From UBA6109 sp035366835 (GTDB lineage Bacteria; Desulfobacterota; Syntrophia; Syntrophales; UBA6109): DNA of 64,000 bases. Position 1 is the stretch's first letter; each line of letters opens with the position of its first letter. Positions 41,588-49,866 of the stretch are shown here, in pieces. The notes beneath the pieces are model-generated. The model was given only the letters and a program-made list of their open reading frames with translations. It was not told the DNA's origin and did no database searches. Location of the stretch: NCBI GenBank assembly GCA_035366835.1, contig DAOSIS010000002.1:1-64000 (forward strand), written 5' to 3'. The position numbers and the translations under genes are program-made.

Positions 41588-42409
41588 ATGGAAGCGAAAC
41601 ACGGAACACCAGCCAAGAAGATCCTGATTGCCGTCGCGATCGTTGTCGTCGCGGGACTGGCGGCATACCTCTACTGGGACGCGATGCGGAGCAGGCCGGC
41701 TCCCGTGAAGGAGGCTGGGAAGGCGCCGGTCGCCGGCGGCCCTGCCGTCACGGTAGTGCCCGCACCACCGCAGGCGCCGCCGAAGGATGTGTGTGCTGAG
41801 AGCCGGGAAAGACTGCAGGGCCTTTTCGCCTATCTCGACGGCCGGGATTATATCGCCTCCTACGAACTGAAGGGCGGGACCGCCGAGCACTTCAAAGGCA
41901 TCGTGGCCCGCCTGCTCGAGACGGCGCCCTTCGTGCAGCGTGAGGAAACGCAGAGCCTCGAACGCGTTCTCCGCAACCGGGCGCACTTCTTCCGGATACT
42001 GGGAAAGAAGGACGCCCTGCTGCTGCGGGATATCGTCCGGAAGGAAGGCGACAGGCTGGAGTCCTTCCTGGCCTCTGCCTACCAGTCCATGCTCCTGCAG
42101 GAAACGTGCGGCACGAAGGGTCCCTGGCTGCACGCGCCCCTGGAGAAAGTCTACCCCTACGCCGTCTTCTTCCTGAACAGCATGGGGGGCTCTTCCTATC
42201 TCATGCGGCGGGATTCCCGGGTAAGGATCCTCGTCCGGTACTACAGCATCCTCGTGCTGGATCAGGCGAACCAGCGCAAGCTCAACAGGCTTGGGGTGGA
42301 TGTCCGCCCGGCCCTCGAACTCACGATCGGGGACCTGAAAGGGGCGTCGAATCTGACGGCCAGGGATGAGTACCTCGAGACCCTCAGGGCCGTCGCAGCC
42401 CGGTATTGA
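41588..42409 (+). CDS. Hypothetical membrane-anchored periplasmic protein
   Basis: A 273-residue protein that I do not recognise. It has one N-terminal membrane segment (ILIAVAIVVVAGLAAYLYW), a Pro/Ala-rich linker (about residues 40-65), and a helical, mostly polar domain beginning at a lone Cys (PKDVCAESRERLQGL) with a second Cys (LLQETCGTKGPW) that could form a disulphide. The topology is that of a signal-anchored periplasmic domain. It is a single gene transcribed away from the trp promoter; a weak promoter TTGACG-17-TAGCCA (41459-41487) is possible. Confidence 0.7.
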   Translation: MEAKHGTPAKKILIAVAIVVVAGLAAYLYWDAMRSRPAPVKEAGKAPVAGGPAVTVVPAPPQAPPKDVCAESRERLQGLFAYLDGRDYIASYELKGGTAEHFKGIVARLLETAPFVQREETQSLERVLRNRAHFFRILGKKDALLLRDIVRKEGDRLESFLASAYQSMLLQETCGTKGPWLHAPLEKVYPYAVFFLNSMGGSSYLMRRDSRVRILVRYYSILVLDQANQRKLNRLGVDVRPALELTIGDLKGASNLTARDEYLETLRAVAARY

Positions 42410-42487
42410 TCGTCCCGCGGCCTCCGGAAAGTGCGGGGTATCCCGCAAGCATCCCGGCATGGGCGCCGTCGGCTGCACTTGACCGTT

Positions 42488-42940
42488 TCACGTTCCTTTT
42501 TCTGTGAGGGCGTCGAACCGCGAGCGGATGGCTTCCAGGCGACTGCGGTTCACGCCAAGATCGTAATAGCCCACACGGGAAGCGGATCGCATGTGGATCG
42601 TCCCGGCCCCGGCGTCAAAAAGAAACTCCACGTCGTCCACGAAGCGGAAGACAGCGGACGTGAACTCGACGTGGAGGTAGGTGCCTGTGTCCTCGACAAT
42701 GCGGGTGCGTTTCATGCCCGATAGGACCTCGATCAGGACTTCCCTGGCCCTCTCGAACGAATATCCCTCGTAGCGCAGGGGCGCGATGGCATGTCTCGCA
42801 TCGGTGTCTTGCGAGCAGACGCAGTTGGGGGATTCAGGACAGGCCGCGAGTCTTCCATCCGCCAGCCCGGTCTGGGTGGAACGAGCAGCCGAACAGCCCG
42901 TCACCATGACAACGACGCAGAGCAACCAGTACCCGGACAT
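42488..42940 (-). CDS. DUF1499 family lipoprotein
   Basis: A 150-residue protein with a signal peptide ending in a lipobox (VMVTGCSAA), then the DUF1499 signature LAACPESPNCVCSQD and a beta-rich body (YLHVEFTSAVFRFVDDVEFLF, RSASRVGYYDLGVNRSRLEAIR). Most family members have PNCVSSQ; here Ser is Cys. The function of the family is unknown. GGAGGGATC precedes the ATG. It starts 14 bases after the stop of the acyl-CoA dehydrogenase and is probably in its operon. Confidence 0.85.
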   Translation of the reverse strand: MSGYWLLCVVVMVTGCSAARSTQTGLADGRLAACPESPNCVCSQDTDARHAIAPLRYEGYSFERAREVLIEVLSGMKRTRIVEDTGTYLHVEFTSAVFRFVDDVEFLFDAGAGTIHMRSASRVGYYDLGVNRSRLEAIRSRFDALTEKGT

Positions 42941-42954
42941 GATCCCTCCGCGGC

Positions 42955-44292
42955 TCACGCGGCCGGCCACACTTTCTTGAAGGCCGATTTCGGGAAGAAG
43001 CAGGAGGGGCATTCCTCGGGCGGCTCTTCACCGTAATGGATGTGCCCGCAGATCCTGCACCGCCAGGCGGGGGTTTTCGCCCCCGTCGGGTCGTTCAAGT
43101 CGAGGCCGCGCAGCATGGGAAGGTCCTCTAGGGGGGGCATGACCGGCTTGTATCCGTTCAGGACATAGCCGGAGACGATCAGGCGCTGCACCTCGCTGGT
43201 CCCCTCGTAGATGCTGAAGAGCCGGATGTCCCTCAGCAGCTTTTCGAGGGGGTACATCCTGGTATATCCGTAGCCCCCGAAGATCTGCAGGGCCTCATGG
43301 GCCACTTCCATGGCCGCTTCCGTTGCGTAGAATTTCGCGATGGAGGCGCTGGTCGTGGGATCGATCCCGTTGTCCGCCTCCCATGCCGCCTTCCATACCA
43401 GCAGACGGGCCGTTTCCACCTTCTGGTACATCTCGGCAATCTTGAATTGGACGGCCTCGAAGTTCGAAAGCCTGGTGCCGAAGGCCTTTCTCTTCTTCGC
43501 ATAATCGATCGCGTATTCCATGGCCGACCGCGCGGCGCCCACGGCGAATGCGCCGATAACGGGCCGGGTCCGGGAAAAGGTCCTCATGGCGAGGACGAAA
43601 CCCTTGCCGGGCTCCGCAATGACGTTGTCCTTCGGGACGCGCACGTTCGCGAAATGCAGGCCCGCCGTATTGGAGCAGCGCTGCCCGAGCTTGGGGATCG
43701 CCCGGCCGACGGATACGCCCTTCCAGTCCTTCTCGACGAGAAATGCGCCGATGCCCTCGTGCTGCCTGTCGGGGTCGATCGTCGCGAATACGGTCATGTA
43801 ATCCGCGACAGCGGCGTTGGTGATCCAGTACTTGGTCCCATTGAGAACGTAATCGTCGCCGCTCTTTTCGGCTTTGCAGCGCATCCCGGCCACATCGGAA
43901 CCCATGAGCGGCTCGGACGTGGCAAAGCAGATGCGCCTGAACCGGCGGGCGATGAGCGGCAGGATTCTCTCTTTGAGAGGTTCGTTGTCGCACAGGACGA
44001 TGGGTGCGGCACCGAGGGAGTTGTCGGATATCGATGTGGCGACGCCCGGACATGCCGCAGCGATCTCTTCCGTCACGATGGCGTCTTCGATAATGCCGAG
44101 CCCGGCGCCGCCATACTTCGCCGGGATATCGCAGTTCATGAAACCGGCGGCGAAGGCCTTTTCCAGAAGGAAGAGGGGGATTTCATCCTTCTCGTCGTAA
44201 TGCCACACTGCCGGCAGGATTTCCCGGAGCGCGAAGTCGCGCACCTTCGCCTGCAATTCTTTCTGCTGCGGGCTCAAATCAAAATGCAACAC
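42955..44292 (-). CDS. Acyl-CoA dehydrogenase with C-terminal rubredoxin-like domain
   Basis: A 445-residue flavoprotein for alpha,beta-oxidation of an acyl-CoA. The acyl-CoA dehydrogenase core is complete: FATSEPLMGSDVAGM and KYWITNAAVADY at the FAD/substrate site, FGGYGYTRMYPLEKL, and the catalytic base Glu in IYEGTSEVQR. A rubredoxin-like zinc/iron knuckle is fused at the C-terminus (WRCRICGHIHYGEEPPEECPSC), which could pass electrons from FAD without a separate ETF; that is inferred. Start uncertain: GTG at 44292 has GAGGTGG at good distance, GTG at 44301 and TTG at 44289 are alternatives. The substrate cannot be read from sequence. Confidence 0.9.
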   Translation of the reverse strand: MLHFDLSPQQKELQAKVRDFALREILPAVWHYDEKDEIPLFLLEKAFAAGFMNCDIPAKYGGAGLGIIEDAIVTEEIAAACPGVATSISDNSLGAAPIVLCDNEPLKERILPLIARRFRRICFATSEPLMGSDVAGMRCKAEKSGDDYVLNGTKYWITNAAVADYMTVFATIDPDRQHEGIGAFLVEKDWKGVSVGRAIPKLGQRCSNTAGLHFANVRVPKDNVIAEPGKGFVLAMRTFSRTRPVIGAFAVGAARSAMEYAIDYAKKRKAFGTRLSNFEAVQFKIAEMYQKVETARLLVWKAAWEADNGIDPTTSASIAKFYATEAAMEVAHEALQIFGGYGYTRMYPLEKLLRDIRLFSIYEGTSEVQRLIVSGYVLNGYKPVMPPLEDLPMLRGLDLNDPTGAKTPAWRCRICGHIHYGEEPPEECPSCFFPKSAFKKVWPAA

Positions 44293-44547
44293 AATGTCCA
44301 CCTCGCCGATGGAAGGAGCCTCAGTCTCTTATACGTTTTTCGATCATTGTTGAACGCCCGCCCCCGGCGCGACAATCAGGCCGGGGATGATAAGACCCTT
44401 CGAAAAAGCCCATTTCCGTTTCGGGAAAAGGATGATCCCGGAACGGGACAGGGGCGCCGGTGCGGCACCGGCAGCTCGACGGGAATGGACGCGGCCGCTG
44501 CAGAGAGGACCCGGCTGACACGGGACCGGCAAACCAAGGGCCTGGGC

Positions 44548-46845
44548 CTACTTGAAGAGATTCTTGAAGAATTCCCCGATGCCGCGCATGCCCCTGCGGA
44601 GAGTATCGACGACGACATTGGACGGATGGAGGGGACAGGTGTCGCGCGGCGCCGTCCCGGCCAGGAAGGCCTCGCGCAGCTCCTCGGGACATTCGCCGGT
44701 GGCGAGGCCGCCGGACTCGGGATCGACGACGGCGGTTTCGATGCCGTCCGGCGGTTTCAGGGCGGCCGGTCCGGCCTGCGGGTAAAGGGCCCGCAGGAAC
44801 CGCGCCCAGATGTGGAGCGCCCCCTGCGCTCCGGTGAGCCCCGTATCGGCCCCGGAATCGTACCCCACCCAGACCGCGCAGACCACGTCCGGGGTGAACC
44901 CTACGAACCAGGAATCCCGGTTGCCGTTCGTCGTCCCGGTCTTGCCCGATGCCGGGAAGGTGATCCCCATCGACCGTGCGGATTTCGCCGTTCCGCGCTC
45001 CAGGACCCCCGTGAGGGCGTACGCGGCGAGGTACGCAACCCTTGGGTCGATGGTCTGCAGCCGATCAAGCTTTTTCGCCGTGATCACCTCTCCGTCGGCT
45101 GCCGTCACGGAGGCCAGGGGAAAGGGGGCGAAGCGGATGCCTCCGGAGGCGATCGTCGCGTAGGCATAGGTCAGTTCCATGGGGGTCACTTCGAAGCTTC
45201 CCAGCGCCATCGACGGGACTTCCTCGAGCGGGCTTGTGATGCCGGTCGCCCGGGCCGTCTCGAGGACCCTTTTCAGCCCCACGTCGGTCGCCAGCCGGAC
45301 GGTGGCCGTGTTTACGGAATCCTCGATGGTTCTCCGGATCGTGATGTTTCCGTATGCCTTGCCCTCGAAATTCGCAGGAGTCCACATCCCCTCCGGGGTG
45401 CGGACGGACACCGGCCCTCCGGGCAAGGTCGTGGAGAGTGTCCTGGCCGCCTCGCCCTCTGCGGGCGGCGACAGCGCCGCGAGGAGGACGAAAGGCTTGA
45501 ACGCGCTTCCCGGCTGGCGGTGCGCGTCCACCGCCCTGTTGAACGGAGTCTCCCGGTAAGAACGTCCTCCGACCATGGCGGTCATCGCCCCGGTTGCCGG
45601 ATCGACGGCGACGAGCGCCGCCTGCAGCGCTTCGCCGGCGGGGCGGGCCGCCTTTTCGATCTCTTCGATCCCCCGGGCGACGGCCTCTTCCGCGGCGGCC
45701 TGCTGGATGGGGTCGAGGGACGTATAGTAGCGGTATCCCATGCGGTAGAGCTTTTCGCCCCCGAACGCTTCGGAGGTGATCCTCTGGAGGTAGTCCACGA
45801 AGTAGGGGGCCACGTGAGCGGGGGCGCTCCGCGGCCGGATCCGCACCGGCGCATTCGACGCGCGCCGGAATTCGTCCTCTCCGATCATCTTCAGCTGGCG
45901 CATCCGCGCCAGGACGGCATCCCGCCGTTCCTGCAGGGCCCTGTGGTTCCGGAGGTAGGCGTAGCGCCTGGGGGAGCGGATGACGCCGGCGAGGAGGGCC
46001 GATTCCTCGAGGGAAAGATCCTTTGCCGGTTTCGAGAAATAGAATCCCGCCGCCTCTTCAACTCCGTAGATCCCCTGGAGGCCCTCCTGCCCGAAGTAGA
46101 TCTTGTTGAGATACATCTCGAGGATCTGTCGCTTCGAGTACCGCCACTCGAGCATCAGAGCGAGTTCCGCCTCGCGCACCTTGCGCCACAGCGTCTTTTT
46201 CGGGGAAAGAAAGAAGTTCTTCGCCAGTTGCTGGGTGATGGTGGAGCCGCCCTGGGCGAAGCGTCGCTCCTTCAGGTTGGTCAACAGCGCCCGGCCGACG
46301 GCGAGGACGTCGATGCCGGTATGGGAGTAGAACCGGGCGTCCTCGGATGCGATCACGGCGTTCTGCAGCAGCGGAGAGATGGCGGAGAGCGGCACCGGAC
46401 TCCGGAGCTCTCTTTTCGGCCCCATGATGCGGGCGATTTCTTCCGGTTCGAGGCGGATCGCGTCCAGCGGCTGGCCGGCTGCGGAAACCAGCGACGCGGC
46501 ACGGCCGTCGACGATTTCGATCTCCACCGGGCCGTTTGCGGGGGGGGAGCCGTCCCGGCCTGCGTCGCCGCGGAGGAATATCCGGAGGGTCGACTGCCCC
46601 TCGGAGTAGGTCCCGGGCGCGGAGGGCCTTCCCGGGACTTTGCGGTAGGAAAGCCTGCGGAGCCGCTCGGAGACGCGGAGATTCCCGAGGTGGTCGCCCT
46701 GGCGGATCTCCGCCGGGCGTCCGTAGAGGATGGAGGGGGCTTCCCATGCATCGCCGGTCACCCCCCGGCCGACCTTGTAATACAGGTAGCCGACATGAAG
46801 AAGAATGGCCAGTCCAAGGGAGAGAAGAAGGGTTTTGCGAATCAA
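44548..46845 (-). CDS. Bifunctional penicillin-binding protein 1B-type (GT51 and transpeptidase)
   Basis: A 765-residue class A PBP that polymerises and cross-links peptidoglycan. One N-terminal membrane anchor is followed by a UB2H-like region (SILYGRPAEIRQGDHLG), typical of PBP1B. The glycosyltransferase domain has AVIASEDARFYSHTGID with its catalytic Glu and GGSTITQQLAKNFFL. The transpeptidase has QPGSAFKPFV (Ser nucleophile and Lys), DSVNTA and SGKTGTTN. A short C-terminal extension contains two Cys (ATGECPEEL, DTCPLHPS). It stands alone, with 245 bp of non-coding sequence separating it from the acyl-CoA dehydrogenase gene. Confidence 0.93.
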   Translation of the reverse strand: MIRKTLLLSLGLAILLHVGYLYYKVGRGVTGDAWEAPSILYGRPAEIRQGDHLGNLRVSERLRRLSYRKVPGRPSAPGTYSEGQSTLRIFLRGDAGRDGSPPANGPVEIEIVDGRAASLVSAAGQPLDAIRLEPEEIARIMGPKRELRSPVPLSAISPLLQNAVIASEDARFYSHTGIDVLAVGRALLTNLKERRFAQGGSTITQQLAKNFFLSPKKTLWRKVREAELALMLEWRYSKRQILEMYLNKIYFGQEGLQGIYGVEEAAGFYFSKPAKDLSLEESALLAGVIRSPRRYAYLRNHRALQERRDAVLARMRQLKMIGEDEFRRASNAPVRIRPRSAPAHVAPYFVDYLQRITSEAFGGEKLYRMGYRYYTSLDPIQQAAAEEAVARGIEEIEKAARPAGEALQAALVAVDPATGAMTAMVGGRSYRETPFNRAVDAHRQPGSAFKPFVLLAALSPPAEGEAARTLSTTLPGGPVSVRTPEGMWTPANFEGKAYGNITIRRTIEDSVNTATVRLATDVGLKRVLETARATGITSPLEEVPSMALGSFEVTPMELTYAYATIASGGIRFAPFPLASVTAADGEVITAKKLDRLQTIDPRVAYLAAYALTGVLERGTAKSARSMGITFPASGKTGTTNGNRDSWFVGFTPDVVCAVWVGYDSGADTGLTGAQGALHIWARFLRALYPQAGPAALKPPDGIETAVVDPESGGLATGECPEELREAFLAGTAPRDTCPLHPSNVVVDTLRRGMRGIGEFFKNLFK

Positions 46846-47000
46846 GGAATCCTTCCCGCAGCTTCCGTAGAAGGTCGGAGCGTCGCCGTGACGGCGAGGA
46901 ACTTGAGAATATCGTGCTGCGATGCGTCAAGCATGTCTTTGTCGGGGGGAGTATAGGAGATGCGGACCGGACTGTCAACCGACGACGAAAGCCGCGGAGG

Positions 47001-48011
47001 TCATGACCAGATCCCCGGGACAGCGGTGCCGCAGGAGGGACAGCGGCCGTCCTTCAGGTGGAGGGCGCCCAATCCCATGATCTTCCGCTCCACGACCGAA
47101 GCCCGGCAGGCGGGGCAGGAGGTGTGGCTCCCCTCGTGGACGTTTCCGAGATAGATGAAGCGCAGCCCTGCCTGACGGCCGATCTCCCTGGCCCTCTGAA
47201 GTGTTTCGAGAGGGGTGGCGTCGCGGCCGCGGAATTCGTAATCGGGATGAAACCGGCTGATGTGCCAGGGGATGTCCCTGTCGATCCCGGCCAGAAAATC
47301 GGCGATCCGCCTGAGTTCCCCGTCCGAGTCGTTCTCGCCCGGAACCACCAGCGTGGTCACCTCGATCCAGATGTGCAGTTCCTTCATCGCGGCGATCGTG
47401 TCCAGGACAGGCTGGAGATGCGCCTTGCAGGTCCTCTTGTAGGAGGCTTCGCTGAAACTCTTGAGGTCCACATTGGCGGCGTCCAGGTACGGCTGGATCG
47501 TTTCGAGGGCCCGGTGGGTCATGTAGCCGTTGGTGACGAAGACGTTGCGGAGACCGGCTTTCCTGGCGAGAAGGGCTGTGTCGTAGGCGTACTCGAAGAA
47601 AATGGTGGGCTCCGTGTAGGTATAGGAGATGCTCAGGCAGCCGTTTCTTTTCGCTTCCTCGACGATGCGCTCCGGCATGACCGGACGCCCGGCATCCATA
47701 TCGACGTCCCTGTAAGATGCCTGGGAGATCTGCCAGTTCTGGCAGAAACCGCATTTGAAATTGCAGCCGATGGTGGCGACGGAAAAGGACGAGGACCCCG
47801 GCAGGAAATGGTAGAGGGGCTTCTTCTCGATCGGGTCGGTGTTCGCCGCCACCAGCTGCCCATAGGCCATCGTGCGGAGAACGCCCCCGACATTCTGTCT
47901 TACGCCGCAGATGCCGAACCGCGAGTCCGGAATCCGGCATTCATGGGCGCACAGGTGGCACTGCCCGCTCCTTCCCTCCAGCGCTTCCCAGAACATGGCC
48001 TCCTTAATCAT
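47001..48011 (-). CDS. amrS: AmmeMemoRadiSam system radical SAM enzyme
   Basis: A 336-residue radical SAM protein of the AmrS/PflA-like family. An N-terminal Cys motif (GQCHLCAHECRIPDSRFGICGVR) precedes the SAM-cluster motif CNFKCGFCQN, and a C-terminal zinc-ribbon-like pair (SCPACRAS, RCPSCGTA) closes it. In the AmmeMemoRadiSam set it co-occurs with AmmeMemoRadiSam A and B proteins of unknown chemistry; neither A nor B is encoded next to it here. The upstream phosphoribosyltransferase gene overlaps its start by 8 bases. Confidence 0.9.
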   Translation of the reverse strand: MIKEAMFWEALEGRSGQCHLCAHECRIPDSRFGICGVRQNVGGVLRTMAYGQLVAANTDPIEKKPLYHFLPGSSSFSVATIGCNFKCGFCQNWQISQASYRDVDMDAGRPVMPERIVEEAKRNGCLSISYTYTEPTIFFEYAYDTALLARKAGLRNVFVTNGYMTHRALETIQPYLDAANVDLKSFSEASYKRTCKAHLQPVLDTIAAMKELHIWIEVTTLVVPGENDSDGELRRIADFLAGIDRDIPWHISRFHPDYEFRGRDATPLETLQRAREIGRQAGLRFIYLGNVHEGSHTSCPACRASVVERKIMGLGALHLKDGRCPSCGTAVPGIWS

Positions 48012-48681
48012 CGGCGCGACCTCCAGAGTCGTTTGCGTACGCTTCCAGTTCGTCCAGCACTTCTTCGTCCGTCAGATCATGCCAGTGTTCGTAGAAAGAG
48101 GCAACGGCGAAGGGGGAATGGGGCCAGAGCACGGCGGCGACCACTTCGTCGGCGACCGACCGAAGGGACTCCGCTGCGGACAGGGAGGCGACCGGCGCCG
48201 CCGCGATCACCGGCGCTGCGCCGCGCCGACGCAGCGAATGGACGGCCGCCTTCATCGTGTAGCCGGAAGCCAGACCGTCGTCGATGACGATGGCCGTTCG
48301 TCCCTCGACGGGCGAGGCGCCCAGGACCGACCGGAAGACGGACTGGCGCCTCTGGATCTCGGCCCGCACCGCTTCGGCGTCGTGCTCGATCTGCCCCTTG
48401 GTGAGGCGCAGGCGCCGTACCAGGGGTTCGTTGAGGACGACGGCGCCGTCTTCGGTGACGGCGCCGTACCCAGCCTCCGGATCGAAAGGAATCGGGATCT
48501 TGCGCGAGACGATGATATCGAGCGGCAGCTTCAGCGCTTTCGCCACCGCTGCGGCGACCGGTACGCCGCCGCGGGGGACCGCAAAGACGACGGCAGCGCC
48601 GGCCCGCCGGCCCTCCAGGTGCTCCGCGAGGATCCTGCCGGCGTCACGACGATCGCGAAAGGGAGGAATCGTGTAGGACAT
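48004..48681 (-). CDS. Phosphoribosyltransferase-domain protein
   Basis: A 225-residue type I PRTase-like protein. The PRPP-binding motif TAIVIDDGLASGYTMKAAV is clear (two acidic residues then a small-residue loop), and the N-terminal part contains FAVPRGGVPVAAAVAKALK, the usual PPi-loop segment, and VSRKIPIPFDPEAGYGAV. Such proteins are widespread next to erythromycin-esterase, dienelactone-hydrolase or universal-stress genes and their substrate is unknown. Here it is coupled to amrS and follows a 71-residue gene. Confidence 0.85.
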   Translation of the reverse strand: MSYTIPPFRDRRDAGRILAEHLEGRRAGAAVVFAVPRGGVPVAAAVAKALKLPLDIIVSRKIPIPFDPEAGYGAVTEDGAVVLNEPLVRRLRLTKGQIEHDAEAVRAEIQRRQSVFRSVLGASPVEGRTAIVIDDGLASGYTMKAAVHSLRRRGAAPVIAAAPVASLSAAESLRSVADEVVAAVLWPHSPFAVASFYEHWHDLTDEEVLDELEAYANDSGGRADD

Positions 48682-48716
48682 CGCAAGTTCCTGGAGGGAA
48701 CGGGAGGTTCCCTTTT

Positions 48717-48932
48717 TCAATCGGGCATCTTCTTCGGCCCGGTCCATTCCTGGAAGGCCCGGATCTCCTTGTCCACGTCCCCGGCCAGCGGGCGCTTGTG
48801 GGACTCCGCCAGCAGCTGGTACATCCGGATGACCGTTGCCGCGAGGGCGTCCTGCGCCCGGAGGACAAAGACAGGTTCCTGCGGGGCGACCTTCGGAATA
48901 TCCAGTTTTCCGTATTTGCCTGACAGTGCCAT
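48717..48932 (-). CDS. Small hypothetical protein (71 residues)
   Basis: A 71-residue soluble protein with no known domain to me: a beta-like N-terminus (YGKLDIPKVAPQEPVFVLRAQD), then a helix-rich part (ALAATVIRMYQLLAESH) ending in FQEWTGPKKMPD. AAGGAGG lies directly upstream of the ATG, so translation is well supported. The pattern of an IP-x-x-x-P-x-EPVFVLRAQD opening suggests a conserved small family in anaerobes. It lies 35 bp upstream of the phosphoribosyltransferase gene and 82 bp after the ferredoxin oxidoreductase genes, same strand. Confidence 0.75.
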   Translation of the reverse strand: MALSGKYGKLDIPKVAPQEPVFVLRAQDALAATVIRMYQLLAESHKRPLAGDVDKEIRAFQEWTGPKKMPD

Positions 48933-49014
48933 GGTAGACCTCCTTCTGTGAAGGTTCCTTCCCCGCCCCGCCTGTCGCTTCCGGAGGTGCGGGGGAGGAC
49001 TGCATCGTTGCCTC

Positions 49015-49866
49015 TTATGCGCTCCTGTCCAGAAACGCCCTGATCCTGCCGTCCCTGTCGCGGCCGTCCGGGGGGGAAGCCGGGAACGTCTCTTCGAAGG
49101 TCGCCGCTTCCGCCCGGTACAGGATTCCCAGTGCGATGCGCGCATCGGAGTTGTAGTCCCATTCCCGGATCCTGGCCAGTGCGGCCGTCCGGTCGCAGGG
49201 GTCATGATCCTGCAGATCGTAAACCTTTCGGGCATAGTAGTCGTAGAGGTTGTTGTAGGTCGCGCACACCTGCAGCACGTCGACGAGGGCGAATCCCCTG
49301 TGTACGACCGCCTCCCGGAACAGATGCGTCAGTTGCGTCATGCCGCGCGAAGTGCCGCGGGCCAGGAAGGACGCCCTGCCCGCCAGGAGGAGCTCCAGGG
49401 GATTGATGGGGGCTTCGACGCTGCCCAGGGGCGTCGAACGGCCCTTGAAACCGGCGGGGGACGTGGGGCTGTATTGGAACGCCGTCAGGCTGTAAACACG
49501 GTTGTTGTGGACGACGACGGTGATGTCGACGTTTCTCTTTGCGGCGAAGATCAGATGTTCGATCCCTTCGCCGTACGCGTCGCCGTCGCCGCAGAAACAG
49601 ATCACCTTCAGTTCGGGCCGCGCGATCTTGATCCCCTCCGCGACGGGGATGGCCCGGCCGTGTATGGCGTAGAAGCTGTTGACGTCGAGGTAGTCGACGA
49701 TCTTTCCATGACACCCGATCCCCGAGACGATGACGACATTCTCCGGCGGACAGACCCCCTCCGCCAAATCCTTCAAGACCGTCTTCATGCCGTTGAGGAT
49801 GGCGAAATTGCCGCACCCCGGGCACCAGGTATTCGGGGCATAAGTTCCCAGCGCGCTCGAGCTCAT
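49015..49866 (-). CDS. 2-oxoacid:ferredoxin oxidoreductase, beta (TPP) subunit
   Basis: A 283-residue thiamine-diphosphate subunit of the KorB/VorA/PorB type. WCPGCGNFAILNGM holds two of the cluster-related Cys, GIGCHGKI the third region, and CGDGDAYGEGIEHLIFAAKRN with HNNRVYSLTAFQYSPTS is the TPP/Mg site. With the alpha-gamma subunit encoded upstream it would decarboxylate a 2-oxoacid with CoA to acyl-CoA and reduced ferredoxin, or the reverse. The ATG overlaps the partner's stop (ATGA). Pyruvate, 2-oxoglutarate and branched oxoacids cannot be told apart by eye. Confidence 0.92.
   Translation of the reverse strand: MSSSALGTYAPNTWCPGCGNFAILNGMKTVLKDLAEGVCPPENVVIVSGIGCHGKIVDYLDVNSFYAIHGRAIPVAEGIKIARPELKVICFCGDGDAYGEGIEHLIFAAKRNVDITVVVHNNRVYSLTAFQYSPTSPAGFKGRSTPLGSVEAPINPLELLLAGRASFLARGTSRGMTQLTHLFREAVVHRGFALVDVLQVCATYNNLYDYYARKVYDLQDHDPCDRTAALARIREWDYNSDARIALGILYRAEAATFEETFPASPPDGRDRDGRIRAFLDRSA

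Noticed and set aside
43297..46956. 1219-codon + strand open frame opposite acyl-CoA dehydrogenase and PBP1B
   Set aside because: It spans two unrelated minus-strand genes and the gap between them, and has no domain or ribosome site.
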